This document shows positions 6,300-12,895 of a DNA stretch of 13,272 nt, piece by piece. This stretch comes from Bacteroidales bacterium. GTDB taxonomy: Bacteria > Bacteroidota > Bacteroidia > Bacteroidales > Bacteroidaceae. The first letter of the stretch is position 1; the number at the start of each line of letters is the position of its first letter. Below the pieces are notes generated by a model. That model was not told where the DNA came from. It saw only the letters and a program-made list of their open reading frames with translations, and made no database searches. Position numbers and translations under genes: made by a program. Where the stretch lies: the NCBI GenBank assembly GCA_004555425.1, contig SFID01000071.1, positions 1 through 13,272 on the forward strand, in the 5' to 3' direction.

Positions 6300-8078
6300 A
6301 TGTTTGAAGGACAACCTAAAGGCCTGTATGCATTAGCTTTGGCCAACACGGGCGAGCGTTTCGGGTATTATACAATGCTCGCAGTGTTCATTTTATTTTT
6401 AAAGGCGAACTTTGGGTTCGGTTCAGGTGTCGCAGGAATAATATATTCAGTATTCCTAGGCCTTGTGTACTTCCTTCCCTTGGTCGGTGGTATTCTTGCC
6501 GATAAATTCGGCTACGGTAAAATGGTGACATTGGGTATTACCATCATGTTTCTCGGTTACGTACTTCTATCTGTTCCTCTTGGTGCTAATACGGTGGCAG
6601 TTATTGCCATGGGTGCCGCGTTGCTGTTTATCAGTTTAGGTACGGGATTGTTTAAGGGTAACCTTCAAGTAATGGTTGGTAACCTATACGACGATGCAAG
6701 GTATAGTGATAAACGAGAATCAGGCTTCTCTCTTTTCTATATGGCCATCAATATCGGTGCTATGTTTGCTCCTACTGCTGCAATCGCTGTAAAGAATTGG
6801 GCAATGGACTCGCTTGGCTATTCCGAAGGCTCAGCATTCCATTTTTCTTTTGCTGTGGCTTGTGTTTCCCTCATTGTGTCAATGGCTATATATTATGGTC
6901 TCCGTTCTTGGTTTGTTAATGCTGACAAGAAAAAGGAGGCAAGCAAAACAGAAGATCAGATAGAAACAATCTCGCCAGCAGAAACGAGAGAACGTATCAT
7001 ATGTCTTTGCCTCGTCTTTGCAGTCGTTATTTTCTTCTGGATGGCCTTCCATCAGAACGGAGCTACGCTGACCTACTTCGCAGATTCATATACACAGACA
7101 GTTTCTACAGGGCTGCAAAGCATGGTCTTTGATGTATTCAATCTCGTGGCCTGTATCTTTATTGTTTATGCATTGTTCGCAGTCTTTCAGAGCAAGACTG
7201 GAAAGAGCAAGGTCTATGCTTTATTGGTAATCCTCCTTTCACTGGCATTTCTTGTATATAAATTCCTTACCTTAAAGCCTGAGACAGCTGTTGATGCTCC
7301 TATCTTCCAGCAGTTTAACCCTTGCTTTGTAGTGGCTCTTACCCCAGTAAGCGTTGCTCTTTTCGGATTTCTTGGCAAGAAAGGCAAAGAGCCCAAGGCC
7401 CCCACTAAGATTGGTCTCGGTATGCTCGTAGCAGCGGTGGGCTTCTTCGTAATGGTGGGCTCTTCTATGGGACTGCAAAAGCCAGCCGAAGCAGACAATA
7501 TCAAAAATGCTAAGGTTCTCTTGAAGCAGCATGAGTTGCTCAACATAAGCGACAAGGCGATTGCTGCAGCCAAGTATGATTCTATCTATAACAAAATCAA
7601 GAGCGAGGACCCTGAAGAGGACAAAGAAGGCTTTGAAGCTACTTTCAATATCCAAACGGCGGATGCTTCTGGCATTGTCAAGCACCTCACGTTCATTCAA
7701 CCTGCCGAGCGTTTGGAATGCGTGAAGAATCTTCCTGAAGCAAAGATTGCTGAGTTGAAGGAATACAAGGCTCAAGAAGAACGAATCACAGCCAACTGGC
7801 TTATCCTTACTTATCTAATCCTGACGCTCGCTGAACTACTTCTGTCTCCCATTGGAATCTCCTTCGTGAGCAAGGTTGCACCGCCGCAGTATAAAGGTAT
7901 GATGATGGGTGGATGGTTCGTAGCAACTGCAGTAGGTAATCTCTTGGTTGCTATCCCCGCCTTATTGTGGGATGCTAATGTCTCGCTGCCAATAATCTGG
8001 GGCGTTCTCGCAGGCATCTGCCTGCTAAGTGCTCTCTTCATCTTCTCCATCATCAAGAAGTTGAACAAGGTAAGCTAG
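6300..8078 (+). CDS. POT/PTR2-family proton-coupled peptide transporter
   Basis: A 592-residue inner-membrane protein of the major facilitator superfamily, POT branch, expected to import di- or tripeptides with protons. Roughly a dozen hydrophobic segments are visible. Family marks are GERFGYYTM at 18-26, GGILADKFGYGKM after TM2, and a PTR2 signature: LFKGNLQVMVGNLYDD followed by SGFSLFYMAINIGA. FFWMAFHQNGATLTYFAD lies in the second half. The proton-coupling ExxER motif reads NTGER, with Asn16 for the first Glu. A mostly polar insert (about residues 396-497, rich in Lys and Glu) lies between two late membrane segments. The start at 6300 is preferred because the longer frame would overlap ybaK by 95 nt and adds a non-hydrophobic tail, whereas MFEGQPKGLYALALANTGER is a typical POT start. 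Codon choice is clearly more AT-rich than in neighbouring genes. Confidence 0.93.
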   Translation: MFEGQPKGLYALALANTGERFGYYTMLAVFILFLKANFGFGSGVAGIIYSVFLGLVYFLPLVGGILADKFGYGKMVTLGITIMFLGYVLLSVPLGANTVAVIAMGAALLFISLGTGLFKGNLQVMVGNLYDDARYSDKRESGFSLFYMAINIGAMFAPTAAIAVKNWAMDSLGYSEGSAFHFSFAVACVSLIVSMAIYYGLRSWFVNADKKKEASKTEDQIETISPAETRERIICLCLVFAVVIFFWMAFHQNGATLTYFADSYTQTVSTGLQSMVFDVFNLVACIFIVYALFAVFQSKTGKSKVYALLVILLSLAFLVYKFLTLKPETAVDAPIFQQFNPCFVVALTPVSVALFGFLGKKGKEPKAPTKIGLGMLVAAVGFFVMVGSSMGLQKPAEADNIKNAKVLLKQHELLNISDKAIAAAKYDSIYNKIKSEDPEEDKEGFEATFNIQTADASGIVKHLTFIQPAERLECVKNLPEAKIAELKEYKAQEERITANWLILTYLILTLAELLLSPIGISFVSKVAPPQYKGMMMGGWFVATAVGNLLVAIPALLWDANVSLPIIWGVLAGICLLSALFIFSIIKKLNKVS

Positions 8079-8099
8079 AAAAACGACTAAGCAACTGGG

Positions 8100-8136
8100 G
8101 CACAGATTATCCAAAATTCCCCATCCCCATCTGTGC
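8100..8136 (+). other. Stem-loop downstream of the transporter gene
   Basis: GCACAGAT (8100-8107) and ATCTGTGC (8129-8136) form a perfect 8-bp stem with a 21-nt loop. There is no T run after it, so it is not a terminator alone. A second GCACAG (8167-8172) lies in the loop and first stem base of the following terminator and could pair with the same CTGTGC. Confidence 0.5.
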
Positions 8137-8149
8137 CTATCTTCAACGA

Positions 8150-8189
8150 AGAGAGAGAGCCCATAAGCACAGGGTTCTCTCTCTCTTTT
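8150..8189 (+). terminator. Intrinsic terminator after the peptide transporter
   Basis: The left arm AGAGAGAGAGCCC (8150-8162) pairs with GGGTTCTCTCTCT (8172-8184) in a 13-bp stem with one G.U pair and a nine-base loop. It is followed by C and TTTT. It ends the ybaK-transporter transcript 72 nt after the stop codon. Confidence 0.85.
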
Positions 8190-8268
8190 AGGTGGGGCTG
8201 ATAAAACCAATGGGAATCAAAGGAAAGCCAAGGAAACCCGATGGCGGCCCTTGTTTTTCCCGTTATTA

Positions 8269-8300
8269 TTTGCCCGTGTCATAGGAAACCCGTAAATTTG
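8269..8300 (+). promoter_or_regulatory. Bacteroidetes-type promoter of the acyl-CoA synthetase gene
   Basis: TTTG (8269-8272), 20 nt, TAAATTTG (8293-8300): a perfect match to the Bacteroidetes consensus. The expected transcript start is near 8304, giving a leader of about 78 nt. The 10-mer AGGAAACCCG occurs at 8231-8240 and again at 8283-8292, the second copy touching the -7 box; these could be operator half-sites. Confidence 0.75.
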
Positions 8301-8381
8301 CGCAGATACCGCCGCCAAAAAAGAAGAAATATCCGAAAAAAATGCCAATATTTCCTCTTCGGCGGAAAAAAACGAGATACC

Positions 8382-10205
8382 ATGCTCAACAATCAACACC
8401 TCTCGCACCTTATCCAGTCGCAGGCTGAAAAGTATAAGGATAAGGTGGCCCTGACCTACCGCGACTACGAACAGAATGCTTGGTTGCCCATCACGTGGCG
8501 CAAGTTTGCCGCTTATGTCAATGCCGTTTCCCATTCGCTTTTGGAACTCGGTGTGGCAGTACAGGAGAAGATTGGCGTCTTCTCGCAGAACAAACCCGAG
8601 AGCCTGTACGTGGACTTTGGTGCATACGGCATTCGTGCCGTCACCATTCCCTTCTATGCCACAAGCAGTGGGGCACAGGTGACGTATATGGTCAACGATG
8701 CCGAAATTCGCTATGTGTTTGTGGGCGAGCAGGAGCAGTATGATACAGCATTCAGTGTTATCTCCCTCTGTCCGACCCTTGAGCGCATCATCATCTTCGA
8801 GAAGAAAGTACAGAAGAACCCCAACGACCATTTAAGCATCTACTTCGACGAGTTCTTGCGCTTGGGCAAAGACTGCAAGTACAAGAACGAACTCAACCGC
8901 CGCATGACCAATACGTCGATGGACGACCTGGCGAACATCCTCTACACCAGCGGTACAACGGGCGTGAGCAAGGGCGTGATGATAACCTACCAGATGTACC
9001 ACGAAGGCCTCCGCGTCAACGATGCCGTGCTCAATCTGAGCGAGAAGGACGTTATCCTCAATTTCTTGCCTTTCACCCATATCTTTGAGCGCGCATGGAG
9101 CTACCTCTGTCTGGCCGAGGGCGCACAGTTGGCCGTCAATCTGCGGCCCGCTGACGTGTTGCAGTCCCTGCAGGAAGTTCACCCCACGTGTATGTCGAGT
9201 GTGCCGCGTTTCTGGGAGAAGGTGTATCAGGCTGTGCTTGAGAAGATGGACAATGGTCCCTTCGTGCAGCGGCGCCTCATTCGCGAGGCACTGGCCGTGG
9301 GTGGCCGCTACTGGGTGACGTACAAGTCGAAGGGTATCACACCGCCCCTAGGATTGGCTATGAAGTACAAACTCTACGACCGCACCATCATCCGCCTCTT
9401 GCGCAAAACGCTGGGACTGGAGCGCGCCAACTTCTTCCCAACAGCAGGTGCCGCCGTTTCGCCCGAGGTGGAACGCTTTGTGCACGCAGCGGGCATCAAT
9501 ATGATTGTGGGCTACGGCCTGACAGAGAGCACCGCCACCGTGTCGTGCGACCATGTCGACAAGCCCATCACCCTGGGTTCGGTGGGCCGACTCGTAGATA
9601 AGTTGGAAATCAAGATTGGCGAGAACGACGAAATCCTCTTGCGCGGCAAGACCATCACGCCTGGCTATTACAAAAAGGAAACCGCCACGCGCGAGGCCAT
9701 TGATGCCGATGGCTGGTTCCACACGGGCGATGCGGGGTATCTGAAGAACGGCGAACTCTTCCTCAAAGAGCGCATCAAGGACCTCTTCAAGACCTCAAAC
9801 GGCAAGTATATTGCGCCCCAGATGATCGAGTCGAAGTTTGTCATCGATCGCTTCATCGAGCAGGTGGTTATCGTGGCCGACAAGCGCAAGTTCGTCTCCG
9901 CCCTTATCGTGCCCGCCAAGGGTGCGCTCCAGCGCTATGCCGCTGAAAAAGGCATCAGAGTGGATACCTACGCCGAACTGTGTCAGCACCCCAAGATTGT
10001 GAAGATGGTGGCCGAGCGCATCGAAACCCTCCAGCAAGACCTCGCACACTACGAGCAGGTGAAGCGCTTCACCCTCCTTGCGAAACCCTTCACGATGGAG
10101 GCTGGCGAAATGACCAATACGCTCAAGATTAAGCGCCGCGTGGTTTACGAACACTACGCCGAGCAGATAGACAAGATGTACGAAGAGGCCGAGGCAAAAG
10201 CCTAG
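8382..10205 (+). CDS. Long-chain fatty acid--CoA ligase (AMP-forming, FadD15/ACSL-like)
   Basis: A 607-residue member of the ANL adenylating superfamily. It should activate fatty acids to acyl-CoA through an acyl-adenylate, feeding phospholipid synthesis or recycling of exogenous fatty acids. The order of motifs is complete: phosphate loop ILYTSGTTGVSKG (Tyr188 to about 198), LPFTHIFERAW, the long-chain type SSVPRFWEKVY, adenine motif VGYGLTEST (Gly377-Thr381, Glu382), HTGDAGYL with ribose-binding Asp450, the hinge region LKERIKDLFKTSNGKYIAPQ (Lys475 in GKY), and the C-terminal TNTLKIKRR that holds the catalytic Lys (Lys582 or Lys584). Length and motifs match bacterial ACSL-type ligases rather than acetyl-CoA synthetase. 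The start at 8382 is the first in-frame ATG after the predicted transcript start; the earlier in-frame ATG at 8241 lies upstream of the promoter. It is a single-gene unit with its own terminator. Substrate chain length is inferred from the family. Confidence 0.93.
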   Translation: MLNNQHLSHLIQSQAEKYKDKVALTYRDYEQNAWLPITWRKFAAYVNAVSHSLLELGVAVQEKIGVFSQNKPESLYVDFGAYGIRAVTIPFYATSSGAQVTYMVNDAEIRYVFVGEQEQYDTAFSVISLCPTLERIIIFEKKVQKNPNDHLSIYFDEFLRLGKDCKYKNELNRRMTNTSMDDLANILYTSGTTGVSKGVMITYQMYHEGLRVNDAVLNLSEKDVILNFLPFTHIFERAWSYLCLAEGAQLAVNLRPADVLQSLQEVHPTCMSSVPRFWEKVYQAVLEKMDNGPFVQRRLIREALAVGGRYWVTYKSKGITPPLGLAMKYKLYDRTIIRLLRKTLGLERANFFPTAGAAVSPEVERFVHAAGINMIVGYGLTESTATVSCDHVDKPITLGSVGRLVDKLEIKIGENDEILLRGKTITPGYYKKETATREAIDADGWFHTGDAGYLKNGELFLKERIKDLFKTSNGKYIAPQMIESKFVIDRFIEQVVIVADKRKFVSALIVPAKGALQRYAAEKGIRVDTYAELCQHPKIVKMVAERIETLQQDLAHYEQVKRFTLLAKPFTMEAGEMTNTLKIKRRVVYEHYAEQIDKMYEEAEAKA

Positions 10206-10296
10206 CACGGCAGACTTTCGGCATCAGCACGCTCCGAGAAAAGGCACAAGGCCAGATTCTCACGCGCGCGTACCTTATATATAAATAGAGATAAAA

Positions 10297-10332
10297 GGGG
10301 CTGCCCAACCTAAGGAGCAGCCCCATTTTTTT
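10297..10332 (+). terminator. Intrinsic terminator of the acyl-CoA synthetase gene
   Basis: GGGGCTGC (10297-10304) and GCAGCCCC (10317-10324) form a perfect 8-bp stem with a 12-nt loop, followed by A and seven T residues. AAAA precedes the left arm, so it may also work on the other strand. It separates this unit from prfB. Confidence 0.9.
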
Positions 10333-10364
10333 GTGGCCCACCAACTCAGAAACATAAAAAATTG

Positions 10365-10372
10365 TAACTTTG
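10365..10372 (+). promoter_or_regulatory. Probable -7 promoter element of prfB
   Basis: TAACTTTG matches TAnnTTTG and lies between the preceding terminator and prfB. The expected start is near 10376, so the transcript would begin within a few bases of the ATG at 10378. No -33 TTTG is present at the usual distance. Confidence 0.55.
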
Positions 10373-10377
10373 CACCT

Positions 10378-11496
10378 ATGATAACTACCGAACAACTCAA
10401 AGCAACCAAGGACCGAGTGGAAGCCCTCAATCGCTATCTGGACATTGAGGCCAAGACCATTCAACTGGAAGAAGAGCAACTCCGCACACAAGACCCTGGA
10501 TTCTGGGACGATGCCAAGCGCGCCGAGGAACAGATGAAGAAGGTCAAGGGACTGGAGAAATGGATTGTGGGCTACAAGGAGGTGAAACTCCTGGTCGAGG
10601 AACTTGAGTTGGCCTTCGACTTCCACAAAGAGGGCGAACTGAGCGAGGAGGAAGTAGATGCAGCCTACGCCAAAAGCATTGAGGCCATCGAAGCCCTTGA
10701 ACTCAAAAATATGCTCCGCCAAGAGGAAGACGCTATGGACTGTGTCCTGAAAATCAACTCGGGCGCAGGCGGCACCGAAAGCCAGGACTGGGCCTCTATG
10801 CTTATGCGTATGTACCTGCGCTATGCTGAGGCCAATGGTTACAAAGCCACCATTGTCAACCTGCAGGACGGCGATGAGGCTGGCATCAAGACGGTGACCA
10901 TCGAAATCGAAGGCGAGTTTGCCTACGGCTACCTCAAAAGCGAAAACGGCGTGCACCGCCTCGTGCGCGTATCGCCCTACAACGCGCAGGGCAAGCGCAT
11001 GACCAGTTTCGCCTCCGTATTCGTCACGCCCCTTGTTGATGACACCATCGAAGTGTATGTGGACCCCTCGAAGATTAGTTGGGATCTCTTCCGCTCGGGA
11101 GGTGCAGGCGGACAGAATGTGAACAAGGTGGAGACGGGTGTACGTCTGCGCTATCAATACAAAGACCCCGACACGGGCGAGGAAGAAGAAATCCTCATTG
11201 AAAATACCGAGTCGCGCAAACAGCTCGAAAACCGCGAAAACGCTATGCGCCTCCTCCGCTCGCAACTCTACGACCGCGCCCTGCAAAAACGACGCGCCGA
11301 ACAGGCCAAGATTGAGGCGGGTAAGAAGAAGATAGAATGGGGCAGCCAGATTCGCAGTTACGTATTCGATGACCGCCGCGTCAAGGACCACCGCACCAAT
11401 TACCAGACCAGCGATGTCGGCGGCGTGATGGACGGCAAGATAGACGGCTTCATCAAAGCCTATCTTATGGAGTTCTCCGAGCAAGAGCAGCAGTGA
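10378..11496 (+). CDS. prfB: Peptide chain release factor 2 (RF2), encoded in one frame
   Basis: A 372-residue class I release factor that reads UGA and UAA stop codons on the ribosome and triggers peptide release. The coiled N-terminal domain covers about residues 1-110. INSGAGGTESQDWASMLMRMYLR is the typical RF2 core. The codon-recognition tripeptide reads Ser199-Pro200-Tyr201 where E. coli RF2 has SPF. The catalytic GGQ is at 244-246 in SGGAGGQNVNKVET. WGSQIRSYVFDDRRVKDHRTN is near the C terminus. Ser240 occupies the position of E. coli Thr246, which is Ala or Ser in most bacteria. The conserved YLD near the N terminus (Tyr20-Leu21-Asp22) is encoded TAT CTG GAC, where E. coli has TAT CTT TGA C with a +1 programmed frameshift. 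Here there is no in-frame UGA, so the autoregulatory frameshift is absent. The start at 10378 is chosen because the longer frame starts with GTG inside the upstream terminator's T tract. Confidence 0.96.
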   Translation: MITTEQLKATKDRVEALNRYLDIEAKTIQLEEEQLRTQDPGFWDDAKRAEEQMKKVKGLEKWIVGYKEVKLLVEELELAFDFHKEGELSEEEVDAAYAKSIEAIEALELKNMLRQEEDAMDCVLKINSGAGGTESQDWASMLMRMYLRYAEANGYKATIVNLQDGDEAGIKTVTIEIEGEFAYGYLKSENGVHRLVRVSPYNAQGKRMTSFASVFVTPLVDDTIEVYVDPSKISWDLFRSGGAGGQNVNKVETGVRLRYQYKDPDTGEEEEILIENTESRKQLENRENAMRLLRSQLYDRALQKRRAEQAKIEAGKKKIEWGSQIRSYVFDDRRVKDHRTNYQTSDVGGVMDGKIDGFIKAYLMEFSEQEQQ

Positions 11497-11610
11497 TTTC
11501 GGAATGCACGAGGGTGGGGGAGCGGCAGAATCTCTTCGTCCTACGCTTGATTCGCCCCGTCCAGACGATAGCAGCATCTTTATTAACCACACCAATAATA
11601 CCCTCTTACT

Positions 11611-11748
11611 ATGAATAAGAAGCACCAAGCCAAACTCAAAGCACGCGAAGCCAAGGAAAAGGAACAGGCCAAAAAGGTATTCCAAGGACTCTTCTTCGCG
11701 CTCATCACAGTAGCCCTCCTTACCATCATAGGCTATTGCATCCTTTAA
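11611..11748 (+). CDS. Small single-pass membrane protein (45 residues), function unknown
   Basis: ATG at 11611 opens a 46-codon frame ending in TAA at 11746-11748. The N-terminal half (residues 1-22, MNKKHQAKLKAREAKEKEQA then KK) is almost entirely Lys, Glu, Gln and Ala and should form a charged helix. Residues 24-45 (FQGLFFALITVALLTIIGYC plus IL) form one clear membrane helix. Positive charges before the helix suggest the N terminus stays in the cytoplasm. Codon choice (GCC, CTC, ATC) is like neighbouring genes, and a good intrinsic terminator follows 22 nt after the stop, which supports a real gene. It lies 114 nt after prfB with no visible promoter or terminator between, so it may be cotranscribed with prfB. 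I do not recognise a family. Confidence 0.75.
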   Translation: MNKKHQAKLKAREAKEKEQAKKVFQGLFFALITVALLTIIGYCIL

Positions 11749-11769
11749 TTTTCTGGGAAAACGAATCAC

Positions 11770-11806
11770 GGGGCGGGCCTGCAATGGTTCGCCCTGCTTG
11801 TTTTTC
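11770..11806 (+). terminator. Intrinsic terminator after the small membrane protein
   Basis: GGGCGGGCC (11771-11779) pairs with GGTTCGCCC (11786-11794), nine pairs including two G.U, around the loop TGCAAT. The tail TGCTTGTTTTTC follows. It probably ends the prfB/small-protein transcript. Confidence 0.75.
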
Positions 11807-11855
11807 TTCCCAAGTTCCTCTCCCCACAATTTCTCTCCCATAAAGCGTATTCTAG

Positions 11856-12335
11856 ATGTCCATAGAAATAGAACGAAAATTCCTAGTCAAAGGTCCCTTC
11901 AAGGAGCAGGCCGCCTCGCGCACGCATATTATTCAAGGGTATATCTCTAGCCAGAAGGGCCGCACCGTTCGCGTTCGTCTGCGCGACCAGCAAGCCTATC
12001 TCACCATCAAGGGCCCGTCGCGCGACGGTGGGCTGAGCCGCTACGAATTTGAAAAGGAAATCACCATCGACGAGGGCCTTTCCCTCCTCACGCTCTGCGA
12101 ACCAGGCGTAATAGAGAAGGACCGCTGGCTAGTGCCATACGGCAACCACACCTTTGAAGTGGACGAATTCTTCGGCGAGAACGAAGGCCTCCTACTAGCC
12201 GAAGTAGAACTGTCTGCGCCCGATGAGCCCTTCGACAAACCATCCTTCCTGGCCCAAGAAGTAACAGGCGACCGCCGCTACTACAACTCCTCGCTCCGCA
12301 TCAACCCATACAGCAAATGGCCCACGAAGGACTAA
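11856..12335 (+). CDS. CYTH-domain protein, probable triphosphate-binding enzyme
   Basis: A 159-residue single CYTH domain (CyaB/thiamine-triphosphatase superfamily, triphosphate tunnel metalloenzymes). The defining ExExK motif is Glu4-Ile-Glu6-Arg-Lys8. Further tunnel residues are in the expected order: Arg39 and Arg41 in TVRVRLR, Lys52 in LTIKGP, Glu64 and Glu66 in RYEFEKEI, Lys88 and Arg90 in IEKDRW, Asp103 in FEVDEFFG and Glu116/Glu118 in LAEVEL. Known members hydrolyse inorganic triphosphate or thiamine triphosphate, or make cAMP. Small bacterial forms like this one, starting EIERKFLV, are most often tripolyphosphatases, but the substrate cannot be told from sequence. It needs a divalent metal and should be cytosolic. 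The start at 11856 places ExExK at the usual N-terminal position. It lies about 50 nt after a terminator, so it should have its own promoter, but none of the consensus type is visible. Confidence 0.9.
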   Translation: MSIEIERKFLVKGPFKEQAASRTHIIQGYISSQKGRTVRVRLRDQQAYLTIKGPSRDGGLSRYEFEKEITIDEGLSLLTLCEPGVIEKDRWLVPYGNHTFEVDEFFGENEGLLLAEVELSAPDEPFDKPSFLAQEVTGDRRYYNSSLRINPYSKWPTKD

Positions 12336-12414
12336 CCCGCCTCCACCATCATCACCTGCGGCCCTCTTCCTGCGCCATCCGCGCCCTCTTCTGCACCATC
12401 GTCGTCTCCACGTA

Positions 12415-12435
12415 CTCTGCGCCCAAGGCGCAGAG
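12415..12435. terminator. GC-rich hairpin after the CYTH gene, possible weak terminator
   Basis: CTCTGCGCC (12415-12423) and GGCGCAGAG (12427-12435) form a perfect 9-bp stem with a CAA loop, 80 nt after the CYTH stop. The nearest T run (ATTTTTC near 12452-12458) starts about 17 nt later, too far for a standard intrinsic terminator. It resembles the short three-base-loop hairpins at 1691-1760. Confidence 0.45.
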
Positions 12436-12462
12436 CCAACCGCGCTTCCCTATTTTTCTCAG

Positions 12463-12527
12463 CCTCCCCCTGTCTCCTCCTGCCTCCTCTTTCCTCCTCT
12501 TCCATCCTCTTCCATCCTCTTTCCCCT
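12463..12527. other. 65-nt polypyrimidine tract upstream of the rRNA operon
   Basis: All but four of 65 bases on the plus strand are C or T (G at 12472 and 12482, A at 12504 and 12514). The second half contains tandem CATCCTCTTC-like units (period 10). It lies between the CYTH gene and the 16S promoter in a stretch with no gene. Confidence 0.7.
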
Positions 12528-12737
12528 ATAATAAGGAGTGAAAAACTATGCCCTACAGCAGAAAACCCAAAAAAGAGGAAAAATCCCTTGCCAGTGTAAA
12601 ATAAACTGAGCAAATTTGCAGTCCGCGGACAAAAGAATAAAAAATAAATCCGCGCCTTAACCTCCTGTAAACAAAGGAATAAAATCCAGAAATTGCAGGA
12701 CGGCCAAATTTTGCGCGAAAAAATATTTGCGAAATTG
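12528..12737. other. Gene-free A/T-rich region upstream of the 16S promoter
   Basis: No supported gene. A-tracts are frequent (near 12570, 12630-12645 and 12717-12724), and the last stretch directly before the -33 box could act as an UP-like element. A perfect 10-bp palindrome GTCCGCGGAC lies at 12621-12630 and CAAATTTG at 12611-12618. An 18-codon frame at 12548 is too short to support. Confidence 0.4.
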
Positions 12738-12769
12738 TTTGGCGATATCGGAAATAGTCCGTACTTTTG
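12738..12769 (+). promoter_or_regulatory. rRNA operon promoter
   Basis: TTTG (12738-12741), 20 nt, TACTTTTG (12762-12769): a full match to the Bacteroidetes promoter consensus. The predicted start is near 12773, about 123 nt upstream of the 16S gene. A/T-rich DNA precedes the -33 box. Confidence 0.8.
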
Positions 12770-12813
12770 CACTCGCTAAACGGGAATGACCCGCGAGGCA
12801 AATAAAAACAAGA

Positions 12814-12824
12814 CGTTCTTTGAA
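12814..12824 (+). promoter_or_regulatory. boxA-like antitermination element in the rRNA leader
   Basis: CGTTCTTTGAA resembles the boxA core (TGCTCTTTAACA in E. coli) used by the NusB/S10 antitermination complex, and sits in the leader about 40 nt after the predicted transcript start. The assignment rests on similarity and position. Confidence 0.5.
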
Positions 12825-12895
12825 AGCAATTCCATAAAACTTTTTGTAGAGAAGTACAAGGAGGACATCAAACAGAATAGCTATGCTAGGCTCAG

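Noticed and set aside
8241..8381. A 47-residue extension of the acyl-CoA ligase
   Set aside because: The upstream ATG lies before a perfect promoter, and the added residues are basic and unlike the family.
10129..11841. A 570-codon minus-strand frame across prfB and the acyl-CoA ligase end
   Set aside because: It runs across two transcription units, a terminator and a promoter of the plus strand and shows no family match; codon bias of prfB makes the antisense frame open.
12548..12604. An 18-codon frame starting MPYSRKPKKEEK
   Set aside because: It is too short, lacks a promoter, and lies in A-rich sequence where lysine-rich frames arise by chance.
12332..12772. A 146-codon minus-strand frame between the CYTH gene and the rRNA promoter
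   Set aside because: It is made largely of Glu/Arg/Gly runs translated from the pyrimidine tract and crosses the rRNA promoter, so it is a composition artefact.
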